DNA of 64,000 nt. It comes from Stagonosporopsis chrysanthemi (Eukaryota; Ascomycota; Dothideomycetes; Pleosporales; Didymellaceae). Each line of letters begins with the position of its first letter. Positions within the stretch are counted from its first letter, which is position 1. Both the position numbers and the translations under genes were made by a program. This document shows, piece after piece, positions 23,638-35,261 of the stretch. The notes beneath the pieces are model-generated. The model was not told the DNA's origin. It did not search any database and was given only the letters and a program-made list of their open reading frames with translations. The stretch spans positions 62,001 to 126,000 of the forward strand of contig JAFISE010000047.1 in the NCBI GenBank assembly GCA_022560025.1, read 5' to 3'.

Positions 23638-26083
23638 TTAATAATGGACAAATGCCAAAGCTATTGGTTCAGTAGTAGGTTTTTCCCACCTTTGGTTTTT
23701 GACAGGCTTAGAAGGGAGCGAACAATGACCGAAGCCTTCCACCACCTCCTGCTCAACAACACCCCATTGCACTCTCGCTAGGTGTGGATCAGTCTCATCG
23801 GAAGAAGTATGGCAAGCAGCGCTTATAGCAAGACTGCATGACGCTACAATAGGCACCTTCATCGACATGCGCCTGAATCCCATGGATCCTATAATACCGA
23901 GTAACAACAACGAAGTGAAGAGCAGAACAAACAGGCTGAGCGTCGAAAAACCGCACGCCGATCTTGAGTCGCGCTCCAACATAGTTCCATCTCGAGCGAA
24001 GAAGTCGATACGAACTAGGAAAAACGTCTGGGACAGCAGCCAGTGAAGCGTCCCACTGGTAACGATAAGAGGAAGACTCCATCTATAAGGTAGCTGCAAA
24101 AAGTAACTGCTTCGCTGATGGCCATGGGGCCGTGTGACTCTCAAGCCTTTTCTAGATCTCCCAAGATGATTCCACTCTTCACATCTGGCCATCGAGGTAC
24201 AGATCAGGTTGACGTTGAGGTAACAGAATGAGAGAAGAAGCTGTGGCATATTGGCAAGCCAAGTGTTCCATAGAGAAGATGTTGCCGAAATACTGCTTGC
24301 GCTGAGAAACAGATAATCGTTCGATGCGGTCCCCCAAGTCCAGGTTCCAGACGATCCAGACTCACTTGTAGAGTATAACGGGGCAAATGCAAGTATGATC
24401 ATGATCAATAGCAGCCTAAAACTTTAGCGCCTGGACAATCATAAAAGAACTCAACTTACACCAATGTATAAAATATCTTTGCGGCACGGTGAACCGGGAA
24501 GAAATAAGTCCGTGGGCGCGGAAGCCAAACACCTTTCACTCGCCGGTCCAAGTCTTCTTGCTCCTTGAGATCAGAGACAGGATAACTTGGTGGATGATTC
24601 AAGCTAAAAAGGAATTCTTCGCGACCAAGCAAACACTTGTTACGTGTGTGGGGGTCGGGATGCTCCAAGAACGATGCTGCGGCGTCTCCCAAGGTGACAA
24701 GGTACGCCGACCAATCCGTAATGAGTACATAAGTCATGACGATTAGCTTGAGCAAGTTGAAACACACTACTATAAGCAAGAAAATGAGGCTGACTTGCAC
24801 ACTGCTGTGCAGATCATGCCGCTTTTGCGAGGACACTTGCGCCACGTGGGCCGAGATTTCACACCCGTTGCCAGTTCATATCTTATCTATTCGGTCGACT
24901 CCAGGGTGAGCGTATTGAGATACCTTTGATCCCCAGCTACATTACGTTTCATGTATCTCGAGATATTTTGCAATACGTCCAGGTTTGTGAGGGTTTGCAT
25001 AGTATCAGTGTCGAAGGCTACTCGGTCGATTCCTAGATATAGGTCTCCATGTGTGGACAAGTATTGTGTGTCGTAGATATCGCTCTATTTTTCGTTCGTC
25101 AAGTTCCAGTAATCGCCCGTCGTCCAATCGCTCACCTGTTTCCATTCATCTGATGCGGTATCCATCGTCAAGATGTTATAGCCACTTGCTGTGACTATTT
25201 TAAACACCGAGGAGTTGTAGCTAATTCCAGTCAGCCCATAGAAACTAGGTTCTCTTGATAATACCTACAAAAGGTGTAGCGGAATTGATGACAGTGCCAA
25301 CGTATACCAGAGCACAGTGCGTTTCCGTGGGAGTCGCCTCAAGTTGCGAGGACTCAAAATTCCAATGTCAAGCCACTGGCCTTCGGCGTGCGCGGCATCA
25401 ACGTCCTCCCGGGTTGGAAAGTTCAGTACCTGCATAGTATAGTTGGAGCCAGCCAAGAGTATCGTCCTAAGCGCATTGATTAGGATATGAAGTGCCGTAT
25501 TCCATCGTGAGATAGTCGCTTCTTCACCGATAATCATGTTAGATATGCCATCAGTATTGTAACCTGATTAGCTGGCTGCTCCAGCTGCGATGATGGCGAT
25601 ATTGTAACAGAGAACCATAAAGGACATGGAACAACCGAACAAGACGCCCATTCGCCATTCATGGAGTCGACTGTCTTTACCCAGACCTGTGATCTTACTT
25701 CCAAAGGAGCCTAGGGCTTCTGACAACATTCTGAATGTATGTGTGGGAAACGACCTCGGCCCCCCTTGACCTTCAGATGTGGTCGACTCTGCGACAGATG
25801 TTGGACTGGATATGTACGCATGGGCGTCGTTTGATATATTTGGGCTACCACTATGACCGTAAGCTACAGCAGCATTTATGCGCAGGGATAAGACTCACAC
25901 ATCGGGGCTTCGTGCCACACGCTCGTCCCGTGCGGCGGCATCGGCGTCGCTCGAGCACTGAGTCGTAGATGGGACAAATTCTGATCGCCGAGAAAGTCTC
26001 ATCAGCGGAACAGCGTCACCGGGTTCCTCCACATCTGTATAGAGGGGCGGAAGACGCGGTGCTTGCAGGGAGCGGCTTGACAT
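23638..26083 (-). pseudogene. DUF6536-type multi-pass membrane protein gene, apparently disrupted
   Basis: The minus strand carries all the blocks of the large DUF6536 membrane family in order. Exon 1 (26083..25899) is joined by a 48-nt GTGAGT...TAG intron to a segment with RLHEWRMGVLFGC. Then come TMQVLNFPTREDVDAAHAEG, QWLDIGILSPRNLR, YNSSVFKIVTASGYN, TLGDAAASFLEHPDPHT, KGLRVTRP, SYFLQLPYRWSLPL and CSLAISAAC, to the stop at 23638. Breaks seen are an in-frame TAA at 25568-25570 inside the first membrane domain, a TAG at 25085-25087 (this could instead lie in a 51-nt GTGAGC...TAG intron), a TAG at 24887-24889, and an unresolved frame change near 24870. The function of DUF6536 proteins is unknown. 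Assembly error is possible, but several independent lesions suggest decay. Confidence 0.75.
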
Positions 26084-26971
26084 AGTTGATCATTGATGTT
26101 CGTCAAGGGCTATACTTTAGCTCATGCGCAAAGCAGGAAGTACCTAGGTATGCGATAAGGCAGGTATTCAGATGTGAAAAGGGAAAGCCCGCGACTAAAC
26201 CATGGAGTATGGCAACAAGGCTGAGGCTTGGCAGTCATGGCTGTTCACGAAAAGCCTTGGTAACTTACACAACTTGTGTGGCGGGCCAAGCGATGCATGT
26301 ACGGAGATGGGCCTTGTCTACTATTATTATCCTCGAAGCACCGCGCCACCTCCGTGGCTGCGGAGTTTTTGCGCACGAATTTTGCTATTACGAGCTTGAT
26401 AGTATATTATTCGAGAATACAGTACGGCGAGGTTGGAGGCTCTAGGTATGATAGCACACCCGTGGTTCTGCGGCACAATTAACGAGATCTAAATCAGACC
26501 AGAGCAAAAACCGCACCGCGGATCATGAACTCTAATCTAGTTGTTCATTTTCGCCACGGGTAACGTAGGTAAAAGGTTATCCCGCGGGCTAGATTACTCC
26601 GCACCCAGGCTAGCTAATCGGATGGTCTGCAACAAACATACGAACACTAGACCAAATCTTACGAAGGTCGAAGCAACTGGTCTGTGGGACCACAACCTAA
26701 CCACAACCTCTTTCTCCGGCCTAGCTAAAGTACTTCTAAGAGCTCTTGGTAAAAGGCAACCTGTTAATGGTCAGACCGCGACTTCGCTAAAGGAGCCTAT
26801 ACGACGCTGGTGCACTAGTGCCTAACATGTTGATACTAAGATATCTATCCTACACTCAGTCTCCGTCATCATAAAAGGACTACGCGATTGTCATCACAGG
26901 CTCATTACTGTCACAACACTCGTACAACGTGACACAATTTCTGAACAACTTCTGCGCATTTCTTTTTGCCC
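26084..26971. other. Intergenic, accessory island
   Basis: Nearly 900 bp between a minus-strand and a plus-strand relic. I see no gene. Confidence 0.4.
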
Positions 26972-27582
26972 ATGGCAATCTTCAACGACCTTGCAGTCGA
27001 GCTCCAAGAAGCGATTTGGGAGCTAGTGCTTCCCACTTCTCGTGGGGTGCACTGGATCGAAATTGAGGGCATACCACATGATCCAGAGTTTATTCGCGAC
27101 AGCATTCGTATGACTCAAGTATGCAAGTTTGATTCGCATGCCCGAAACAGACTCAGATGTCTCTTACAACCGGATGTTCAATCCCGAATTCCAAAAACGC
27201 TACGAAGCAGCCCATGAGTCGAGCGCTTTTTTCCCGCTTTCTCCTTACCACTGTGTCAGCTGCCATCGGACAATCGGAGTCTACCAGAAGTGGAAACCTG
27301 GAAAGCGACCTAGTCGATGAGATAGCATACACGAACCGCTGCAGGCGAATCTCGACCTATTCACAGATTGCAACACTTCTCTCACTCTGCCGGCTATCAC
27401 ATTTCACTGCATTACAATACATTCAAACCAACCGTAAATGTAGTTGGCCTTTTCGACGCAGCAAAGGCTTGCTCTACCGGCCGCGGTCCATAGAGTGGGA
27501 GACGCAGTACAATGCCAATATGAATTCGCCGAGCCCGTCGAGCCCGTCGGATCCGGCGGTTTCAGCGCGTCATAGTAGTTGA
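26972..27582 (+). pseudogene. 2EXR-domain gene, frameshifted
   Basis: From the ATG at 26972 the first frame reads FNDLAVELQEAIWELVLP, the start of the fungal 2EXR domain (an F-box-like ELRxxIWxxALP pattern). The similarity then moves to a second frame (PETDSDVSYNRMFNPEFQKR, YEAAHESSAFF) and to a third (LLTTVSAAIGQSEST, then RRISTYSQIATLLSLCRLSH), each matching later parts of the same family. The changes fall near 27120-27140 and 27220-27245. No GT-AG pair of ordinary intron length fits the first change, so frameshifts are likelier than introns. 2EXR proteins are fungal, highly expanded and of unknown function. Confidence 0.6.
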
Positions 27583-28302
27583 CAGTTGTTTTGACCTCAT
27601 ATCCATACACTTGATCTTATTGTCTTACGACTACATAATAAGCAAGGCCAGGCAACGTCACAGCTTAGGCATGGGCCCTGGCAATACTGGATTGACAACC
27701 TTTGCACGGGACTACATTTAGTTGTTTCGATCGCATGGCTTTAGAGTGGCATCCATCGTGGGGTACTGTAGGTGGACGGGGTAGGCTACGACCTGGAAAC
27801 GTCCAAGCCATCGTTCAGCAGATAGTGAGGCAGCACTCCCCTGCAAAACTGTACTGGCTGAACGACAGAGTGCCCCGCCCAAACTAGAAACAGGACTACG
27901 CAGCTGTTGTTTGAAAGATCTTTACAGATCATGTTGCTGCTAACAAAAAAGCTGTTGCAGAGTATATTAACACACACTTGCACCTAGACTATAGTGGTTA
28001 TAAAGCGTTGCTACCAGATCATCGTCTTGATCAAGAGTTTGAAGCCAACGGACGCCGGTACTATATTGTTTTTGCTGCGTCTAATCAATTCAATGAGAAA
28101 GAAGAAGGCAAGTCGAACAAGGCTGGGCTGAGCTGGCGCGGGCCATTTCCGGGCACCTATCTTCAACTGTGCCAAGCCAGATGGAGACGCTTCGGGAGCA
28201 GGATACTGTCTAAATACATAATAATGCAAATGCGGTTATTGTATTTTTTGATTCACCACTGTTTCATCAAGTTCCAAAAGACACCTACAAGGTGTTTCCA
28301 TC
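27583..28302. other. Intergenic
   Basis: 720 bp before the tRNA gene. Fragmentary open frames near 27980-28110 look weakly protein-like but match nothing I know. Confidence 0.35.
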
Positions 28303-28390
28303 GCATCGGTGGTTTAGTGGTAAAATTAGCCGTTGCCATCCTTCGAAGGACAGTATCGGCTAGCCCCGGGTTCGATTCCCGGCCGATGCA
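28303..28390 (+). tRNA. tRNA-Gly (anticodon GCC) with a short intron
   Basis: The acceptor stem GCATCGG (28303-28309) pairs with CCGATGC (28383-28389) and is followed by discriminator A. The D arm is GGTTTAGTGGTA-like, serving as the A box, and the T arm reads CCCGGGTTCGATTCCCGG, serving as the B box. The anticodon stem AGCCG pairs with CGGCT. Its loop begins TTGCCA, placing the GCC anticodon at 28335-28337, and an insert of about 16 nt (roughly 28339-28354) follows position 37, the standard place for an endonuclease-spliced tRNA intron. A T5 run just downstream is a normal RNA polymerase III terminator. Confidence 0.93.
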
Positions 28391-29160
28391 ATTGTTTTTG
28401 CTGTCGCGATGGTGGTGGTGGTAGAGCCGTGGTGTGGAGTGTGTGGGCGAAGCGACTAAAAATTGTTAGGCCTAGTCCTAACTAGAACATCGCCGAGCCC
28501 TATCACGAAGTCTTTATTAGAGAACTTTGTGATATCTTCTGAGACCTTTGAATGCCAGTGTCATTTTTGCTGTTGCTGCAGATGGGAATGATGAATGGTG
28601 GTGCCCAATACTAAAGAACAGCACATCTACTCCTGGTTAGACAGTAGCCGCACTGCCCTGATTGTTTGCCACCTGGCGAGCCTCTACAAATTCTCAGTAC
28701 CACGCGCAGTAACTCAAGCAATTGGGGAAAGAACTCGATCCGCTCTGGGCCAGCACTTCCGGCACACAAAAAAGAGCGGAGAGCCACGGACACTGCAAAA
28801 AAATACTGTCACGGCGTCTCCTATCGGTGAGATCTCGCCAAGATGTAGCGAAAGGGCATATTTCGAGGCAGTGGTGGAGGATGCGAGGTGAATAGCAGGC
28901 TCGATGTTGAACTTTACAGCGACTGTCTTGGTAACGATACCGAACTAAGTGAGCCCTCTAATGGCTTGAGATGTAGGGCACGCTCATGTCAACGGAGCGG
29001 TATCTCATACCACGGTCGTTGCTGGGACTGCATTATTGTTACAAGGACGGTCTTCCCCTGATTGATGAGATGGTTTTCAGGTACAGAAAACTCATCACGT
29101 TTCTGCCACTGCAGTATCACCATCACACGGAAATTGTTCTGTAAATATTAATTGATTGTC
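28391..29160. other. Intergenic, accessory island
   Basis: 770 bp between the tRNA terminator and the HET relic. Nothing supportable seen. Confidence 0.4.
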
Positions 29161-30300
29161 TTAATAAATAGTGATCACCCTTTCCTCTAATTCTAGTAAG
29201 GTGTCTACGTCCCAACGATCAGGTAGTTCGTAGATATCCCACCGCATAATACCAACTCTTCGGCATGTGTCCTCAGTACCAGTCTTAAGTTCCAGGACAA
29301 GGCCAATCACGTCCATGCCATATCTACAAAGAAGAGCGATAGTCACTTCGTGACGAGCATATTCATCATCATCGACCACTACCGACGCTTCCCAGACACT
29401 GTTATACTCCCTACCATAGACTACGATCACGCGCTCGTACGAGGACTCCCAGCTCTTACGCATCATCCAAGCGGATGTAGTCGCCCTTTTCAACTCTATG
29501 TAAGCGTCCTCAACATCCCCAAATCGATTTTTTGGGCTTGTAAAGACATGTGCCATAACGACTCTGGGTCTATAAGACAAGACTTTGTTGCCGTTTCTTC
29601 CAATGCTTCCAAGGTCGAGCTGGTAAACTACAGCAGACTTTTGAGATGCCCACGACCACGATGGGCCCGTATAAGTCTTGCTCTTGTGTCCCAGGCCTAA
29701 TCGCTGCCATAGTATGCCGACTAACAGACTGTCCTCCCACAAGCCAGCGTAGTAGTCCACACCCTGAGCTAGATGTGTTGCTTTTACAAGAGAACTTATT
29801 GCAACCATCTTGTCTGTTGTCTTTGTAAGAGCACGTGGAGAGTAATTCTGAATCACGCCCTTATTCCACATCTCAGTAATATCCTCTCCGGGAATCCGCC
29901 CAGGACAGGCCAGTATTGGACAAAGGTATTCATCTTGAGCTTGTAGCCAGTTGTCTTTACTTAGCCGGCAATGCCCACATTCCTAGAACAGCTAGGACGC
30001 TGCAAAGTAGATTACTCGACGGGCGAGTACCTATTCTTGGAGAACCCAAGCACCTTGGGTCAAGGGCCCGGCATGTACGTCGTCGTCGTACAGTATATCC
30101 ATGGGGTCCCAACGATCAAATTTGCCTGTAGCGAAGTAAAGGCGGCTTTTTAATCCGCTTGATAAAGAGCTCTCCACACAGGCAAGGTCGGGATATAAGA
30201 CTTCGAACGGGAGAGGCTCAGTGCGGCTTGGATGAGGGGGCCGTGGGGTTGGAGATGAGTGCAGGCCTGACGGCAATATCAAGTAGGATACGCAACTCAA
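29161..30300 (-). pseudogene. HET-domain (heterokaryon incompatibility) protein relic with stop codons
   Basis: The minus strand reads the hallmark HET block GPLTQGAWVLQE, then a TAG where Arg is expected, then VLARRVIYFAAS, TAG, LF, TAG, ECGHCRL in one frame. Conserved family residues at the last two stops are Gln and Trp, so CAG-to-TAG and TGG-to-TAG changes explain them. The same frame then runs open for more than 250 codons to 29161 with DKMVAISSLVK, the AGLWEDSL segment and PSWSWAS, all typical of the region after the HET domain. The N-terminal half of the HET domain is not recognisable, so the copy is also truncated. Intact HET proteins trigger cell death after fusion of incompatible hyphae. 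This copy cannot make one. Confidence 0.8.
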
Positions 30301-30631
30301 GGGACAGCGAGGGGCCCAGGCTGACCATGTTCAATAAGTCGTCACTCACGACGTAAGACAAGGCAGAGTATGGAATCATCGTTATTGCGTGGCGTGTAAG
30401 ACAATAGAGTAGATCTATGGTATAAGGGTGTGCGTATTCTCCCCACTGTGCCAATCCCCACTCATTCATGACATCCGAACGAACAACATGGCTCATTCGC
30501 TTTCATCAGGTGGCCAGGGAAATATGCTCATCTATCGTCCCACGTTGCACTACACTCGAACGCCGTCGTGAAGATGTGGTGCCAAACCAAAATGCCGGGT
30601 ATCCAAAAGGTCCATTCATAGCCTAAGACGT

Positions 30632-33600
30632 TCAGCCCTGCTTGAAGAACCAGCTTGTGCGCTTGTTCTTCGGCTCAGCGTCGCCGTCCTTTTGAAGGCT
30701 GCCAATGATGGGGAGGGCGGGACCATCGCCACCTCCACCTCGGAGAGGCTTCGCGATGCGCGAGCCGACACCGCCACCAAAGGCGAACGATGCACCAGCG
30801 CTGGGCGAACCAAGGCCTCGTGTCGAACCAGCCTTTGCGGCCTCGAGGCGCTCTTTGACGGCTGTGAGTTGAGACTCGAAGCTTTGAAGTGTCAGTAATT
30901 GCAACGTAGCTTGCCAGTGCTCAACCTACCGATGGTTTGCCGCTGTCAGCTTCTCTTGGCTGTCTTGCAACAAGCTCTCCAGCGACTGGATGCGCTCGTT
31001 ACGTGCAATCAGCTTGCGCTCGGCAATGGCAACCTCCTTCTTCAAAGAGCTGTTCTGTTCGACAAGCTGCCTCTGTACAACGGTGAGCTGCTCAAGATTG
31101 CGCTCGAGGAACATCATCTTCTTCTGCTGTGCGCGGTTGTTGGAAGTGCGCAGTACATTATTGTACTGCTCTCGCGTCTCATCGAGCGAGATCTCAAGCT
31201 CAACGACCTGTAGGGTGAGGGGTCAGCATATCTTCACACGAACAGAATAGTGAGAATCGTGGCGCTGATAATACTTACCCGCTCACACCTGTTTTGAAGG
31301 TCGCGCATCAAGCTCTTCTTCATGTTGTCGAACTCAGCAATCTGCTGCTGTACGGACTTGCCGTTGATGCCATTCGCAACACCGTTGGCGATAGCACCGC
31401 TCTTAATGCGTTGCTGTAGGGCCTCGATCTCGTGCTTGAACTTCTGGTTTTCCTCTACTCTTCGGGCCAGATCCGCCTTCAAGTCGTCTACAAGCTCAAC
31501 GTTGCCATCCTGACGAGCGCTGTAAGCCTCAGCGAGACGAGTCTTGAGCTCTTCAGTATCCGCCTCGGAAAGGTTGCTTTCGAGCAACTCCTCGTAAGAG
31601 CGTTGCAGGGTAGCATTCCTTGCTTCGAGGGCCTCACGCCGTTTATGGTGCACATTATCTTCTTCGTTGCGGGCTGTCAGCGAGAGTTCTGCCTGCCGAA
31701 CGATGCCCTGGGTCTCGACAATCCTTTCTCTTAGCTCTTGAAGAGAGTCCGGTGCAATCGTCTCGCCAGCGGCACTCATCTCATGCAGCTGATCAAGCTG
31801 TTCAATGATCTTGCGGATGCTGCGCTCGTTATCACTGAAGACTTCATCACCAAGATCGAACCCAGCCATCATCTGAGCCATGGCCTCGGCTTTCTTCTTC
31901 TTCTTCTCATCGATAGCAGCGCTAGACTCCTTGGCATTCATCTTCGCATCCAGGAGTTGTTGCTTGACTTCGTCCAGCTCCACGGTAAGCTCTGCGTTGG
32001 CTTCCTTTAGTCCGTCCATTGTGATCAGAGCTTCCTTGCCCTCAAACTGAATCTTCTCGACTTGCATTCTCATGTCGTTGAGCTCGGTCGTCATCTTTTC
32101 GTTTGCCTTGGTCGACTCGCTGTCTTTGCTCTTATAATATTGGAGCTCGTCTTTGGCAGTCTTTAATTGATCTTCGACCTTGGCAAGCTGTGACTCTCTT
32201 TCGGCGACTTGGTCCTGAAGCTCGTTCTCTCTCCTCAGAAACTCGTCCCTCTCATCTTTGTCTAGAGGTATGCTAGGTGTGCCCGCACGATCGAGGTCCA
32301 GGCGGGAGTCGGGTCTCGAAGGCGTCTCAGAACCTCTTGTGGCATCAAATCGTGATGGAGTCTGCGCACGTGCTGCTGAAGCCGGTCTTCTGCTTGCAGC
32401 AGAAGCGCCGCTCTCTATCGCAGGCGTCCACTTATCTTTCGGAACAGACTCGCCGCCACGCCAGAGCTGAACCTCACCTTCCAGCGAACCAATATACGTT
32501 GCGAACGTAGTGATCTGGCTCTGTGCCTTCTTGAGCATGGCCTTCAGCTCGGTCGGACTGAGCTCTGCGTTGACCTTGGCTTTGTTCTTGATCGACTTTG
32601 CGCGCATACCGAAGCGCAAAGTGCTCAGGGTTTCGACATCGTTGTAACTACTCGGCGAACAGTTGATGATCAATGTTGTCCTGGAGTTACCTCCAAGAGA
32701 CTCCTGCAAGATGCGGGTGAGTTTCGAGTCTCGATAGGGAACGTGCGAGGCTTTGGAGTCTGTCAAGGAGTTGATGACCATACCCAGAGCACTCAAACTC
32801 TTGTTGATCTTCTTCGCCTCTTCCAGGGTTTGACCACTAGCACCTGTCTTGCCGACTTTCTCTGATCCCGCCAAATCGACCAAGAAGAGCTGTCCGCTCT
32901 TCATCGACCCTGTCTCGACGTTCTTCTGGGTGACTGTGACGACAAGAATGGAATGCGATCGCGAGGACTCGGCGTTCATGTTGGTAGCCGAAACAGCTCG
33001 TGATTGACCGCCTCTCCGCAGGACCTCGTAGACCTCGTCTACACTTGACACGTAGACTTCCAATAAGCCCTTAACGTACACGCCTCTGCTCTTCTCCTCG
33101 TGCACAGCCAGGTTGTCGTTTTGAGGCATGAGCAAGTCTCGAATGCGCTCCATGTAGATTTCCATGTAGCTCACCCTAACAGTGTACTCGATGTTACTCG
33201 GGGACGCCAGGATGCTTGCGAAGATCTGCTCGACAATACGTGGAATAACACCCTTGCCTGCGTCATCGTCGATGTCGCTTCCCATCATTGTGTACGATTT
33301 GCCTGCACCCGTCTGCCCGTAGGCGAAGACTGTGCCGTTGTATCCATTGAGAATGTCGTCGACGGTCGGGCGAATAGAGTAGTCGAAAACGTCAACTTGG
33401 CGCGAGCTCATGTCGAAGACTCGGTCGAAGGTAAAGGCCCCAGCGGCCTCTTTGGACTATGCGCCCGTCAATCAACCAGCTCCCCAAAGGTTTGTGCTAA
33501 AGGCTAAGACGTACGTTTATCGAACATGTGTCCTCGGACTTGAAGTCTACGATGGGCTCACCACCGCTGGCAATCTCGATCTTGTTCTGCGGGCGGAACC

Positions 33601-33757
33601 GCGCCACCACTACATTATCGCATCGTCAGTAACCCAGATCCTTTACCGCGTCTGAATCCCACGTTGCTGCGTACCTTTGATGGTGTTGGAGCTCCTGCAT
33701 CGTCAAGTTAGCGTAACGTTGATCACTCACCGCAATCTTGGGATAAACATACGACAT
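30632..33757 (-). CDS. Kinesin-1 heavy chain (conventional kinesin)
   Basis: Six exons, complement(30632..30881, 30930..31207, 31279..33456, 33515..33609, 33675..33694, 33753..33757), give 941 residues. The first coding exon is only 5 nt (ATGTC), the second 20 nt; together they spell MSSSNTIKVVARFRPQN, the fungal kinesin-1 start. The motor domain has the P-loop GQTGAGKS at 87-94, switch I (NAESSRSHS), switch II (VDLAGSE) and the microtubule-binding HVPYRDSKLT. A neck and long heptad-rich coiled coils follow. The tail ends with the autoinhibitory GSRIAKPLRGGG motif, which is diagnostic of kinesin-1. It moves cargo toward microtubule plus ends in hyphae. The intron after ...RCER is 71 nt and phase 0. 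Confidence 0.95.
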
Positions 33758-34544
33758 GATTGCGAGGCGTTGCAGTGTCTCGGCCCCACGGCCTCACTTT
33801 GCTTGCACCTCTCGGTGTGAGGAGGAGGAGGTCGCTGCAGGCCCAGCGGGAGGTGCTGTTGTGGTACCGTCACGTCTCGCGGGGTCTTGCGGCGCGTGGT
33901 GGGCGAAGGTAATTAAGGGCCCCGCCGCCGGTTAGGGGAAAACAAATCAAAGCGCCCCAAGCAACAACAACGCAAGATGCAAGGTACAGGGTACTTGGGA
34001 GCCAACGAGCAGCGCTGACTAGTACACCCTAGAAGTGTGGCCGGTGAATGCTTGGAGACTTGGACAGAGGAGCGGTAAAGGAGTGCGCGTTATGCGGCGT
34101 TGCTTTGCGGCCAGGGTCCGATTCGAGGTGCTGGCTTCGGCTTGTTGGTGGACGACCTGCGCTAGCGCCTTCCGACTGCGGGCGTGATGCAGCCATGTTC
34201 AGTTTGGCACTGGTGCTTGTTGTTGCCCGCGTGGTTAGGTCTAGTCATGAAGGCATGTTTCTGAGCCTATCTCAGAATTCCTGTTGCTTCATCACGTAAG
34301 GCCATTCCTGTCTACAGCGTACAAAATGTCACATGGAAGCGGGTGCAAGCGGCTGAATCAAATATGTCAGTTTGAAGACTGCCACAAGGGTACATCTGTA
34401 GTAACCCGAAACGCCTCGCTTGTAATAGCCCATATGCAGACGCCTGCTAACTCCGTAATCAAAACATGGTCGTGGCTCAATCAGTGAAACCCCAAACCCA
34501 TGCCATGTCTGATCATGCAATAAACACATTCGTTCAGCGGCAGA
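33758..34544. other. Kinesin promoter / rad6 3' flank
   Basis: About 790 bp containing the kinesin 5' region with purine/pyrimidine-rich tracts near 33800-33850, and the 3' flank of rad6. No gene seen. Confidence 0.45.
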
Positions 34545-35261
34545 TCAGTCCTCCCAGCTCTTCTCCACTGTTTCCCTCACGCGCTTCGTGTACTCTTTGC
34601 GGTTCTCCTTGTACAAGTTGGACGCTTCGACGTTTGCTGGCGACGAGGTGTTGGGATCATTCAACAGACTGCCATGCGTCAGCTCCGTTCAGGGCAACAT
34701 CACAACTGACTATATTCCTACCTCTGAATACTTGTCAGGATCGCCGCAACGTCGTACGTCGGCGACCATCTGTTCTGCAGAATGTCCAAACACAGCTCGC
34801 CTGTGCCGTATACGTTTGGGTGAAACATTTGGCTTATGAACTTCACGCCAGGAGGCTTATTTGGGTAGGCTTCTTCGAAATGCATAACAAGGCGAAAGGT
34901 GCCGTCTTCAAACGGTGTATCGGCCGGACCTATAATGACTGCATTCCTGCTTGCCTGTTAGCAAAACCACCTTCTAGGTATGTGGGAACGAATGTCCGGG
35001 AAGCAGTGGCCTGCGCGCCCTGCCTTCGCGTGATTCTCCGTGTCGCGTGCGGGGGTGGGATGAGCGGACGTACCATGTCATGACGTTGTCGGCTATGGGA
35101 GATGCAGAAACACCAGCAGGAGGGTCAGTCTGCATACGCTACAGTTGTTCTATCAGACTAGGCCGTTCAACTTGAGCTTCCGTGAAGATTCAGTGAAGCT
35201 CTACATCGCGGTGGCGTACCTTGAAGTCGCGCATGAGGCGGCGTCGGGCTGCGGTGGACAT
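34545..35261 (-). CDS. rad6: Ubiquitin-conjugating enzyme E2 Rad6/Ubc2
   Basis: Four exons, complement(34545..34668, 34722..34946, 35074..35138, 35220..35261), with introns of 53, 127 and 81 nt, give 151 residues, the usual length for filamentous-fungal Rad6. The start MSTAARRRLMRDFK is the invariant Rad6 N-terminus. The HPNVYGTGELCLDILQNRW block has catalytic Cys88, the same number as in yeast, followed by SPTYDVAAILTSIQS. The C-terminus ends VEKSWED without the acidic tail found in budding yeast. With Rad18 it monoubiquitinates PCNA for post-replication repair; with Bre1 it ubiquitinates histone H2B; with Ubr1 it serves the N-degron pathway. Confidence 0.96.

Noticed and set aside
25085..25137. 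Possible 51-nt intron that would remove one stop in the DUF6536 gene
   Set aside because: GTGAGC...TAG fits, but the segment reads like coding sequence (DYWNLTNE), and other lesions remain. Left unresolved rather than used to rescue the gene.
20744..35261. Two ubiquitin E2 genes in one window as a possible functional cluster
   Set aside because: They are 13 kb apart, of different classes, and separated by unrelated genes. Coincidence is the simplest reading.
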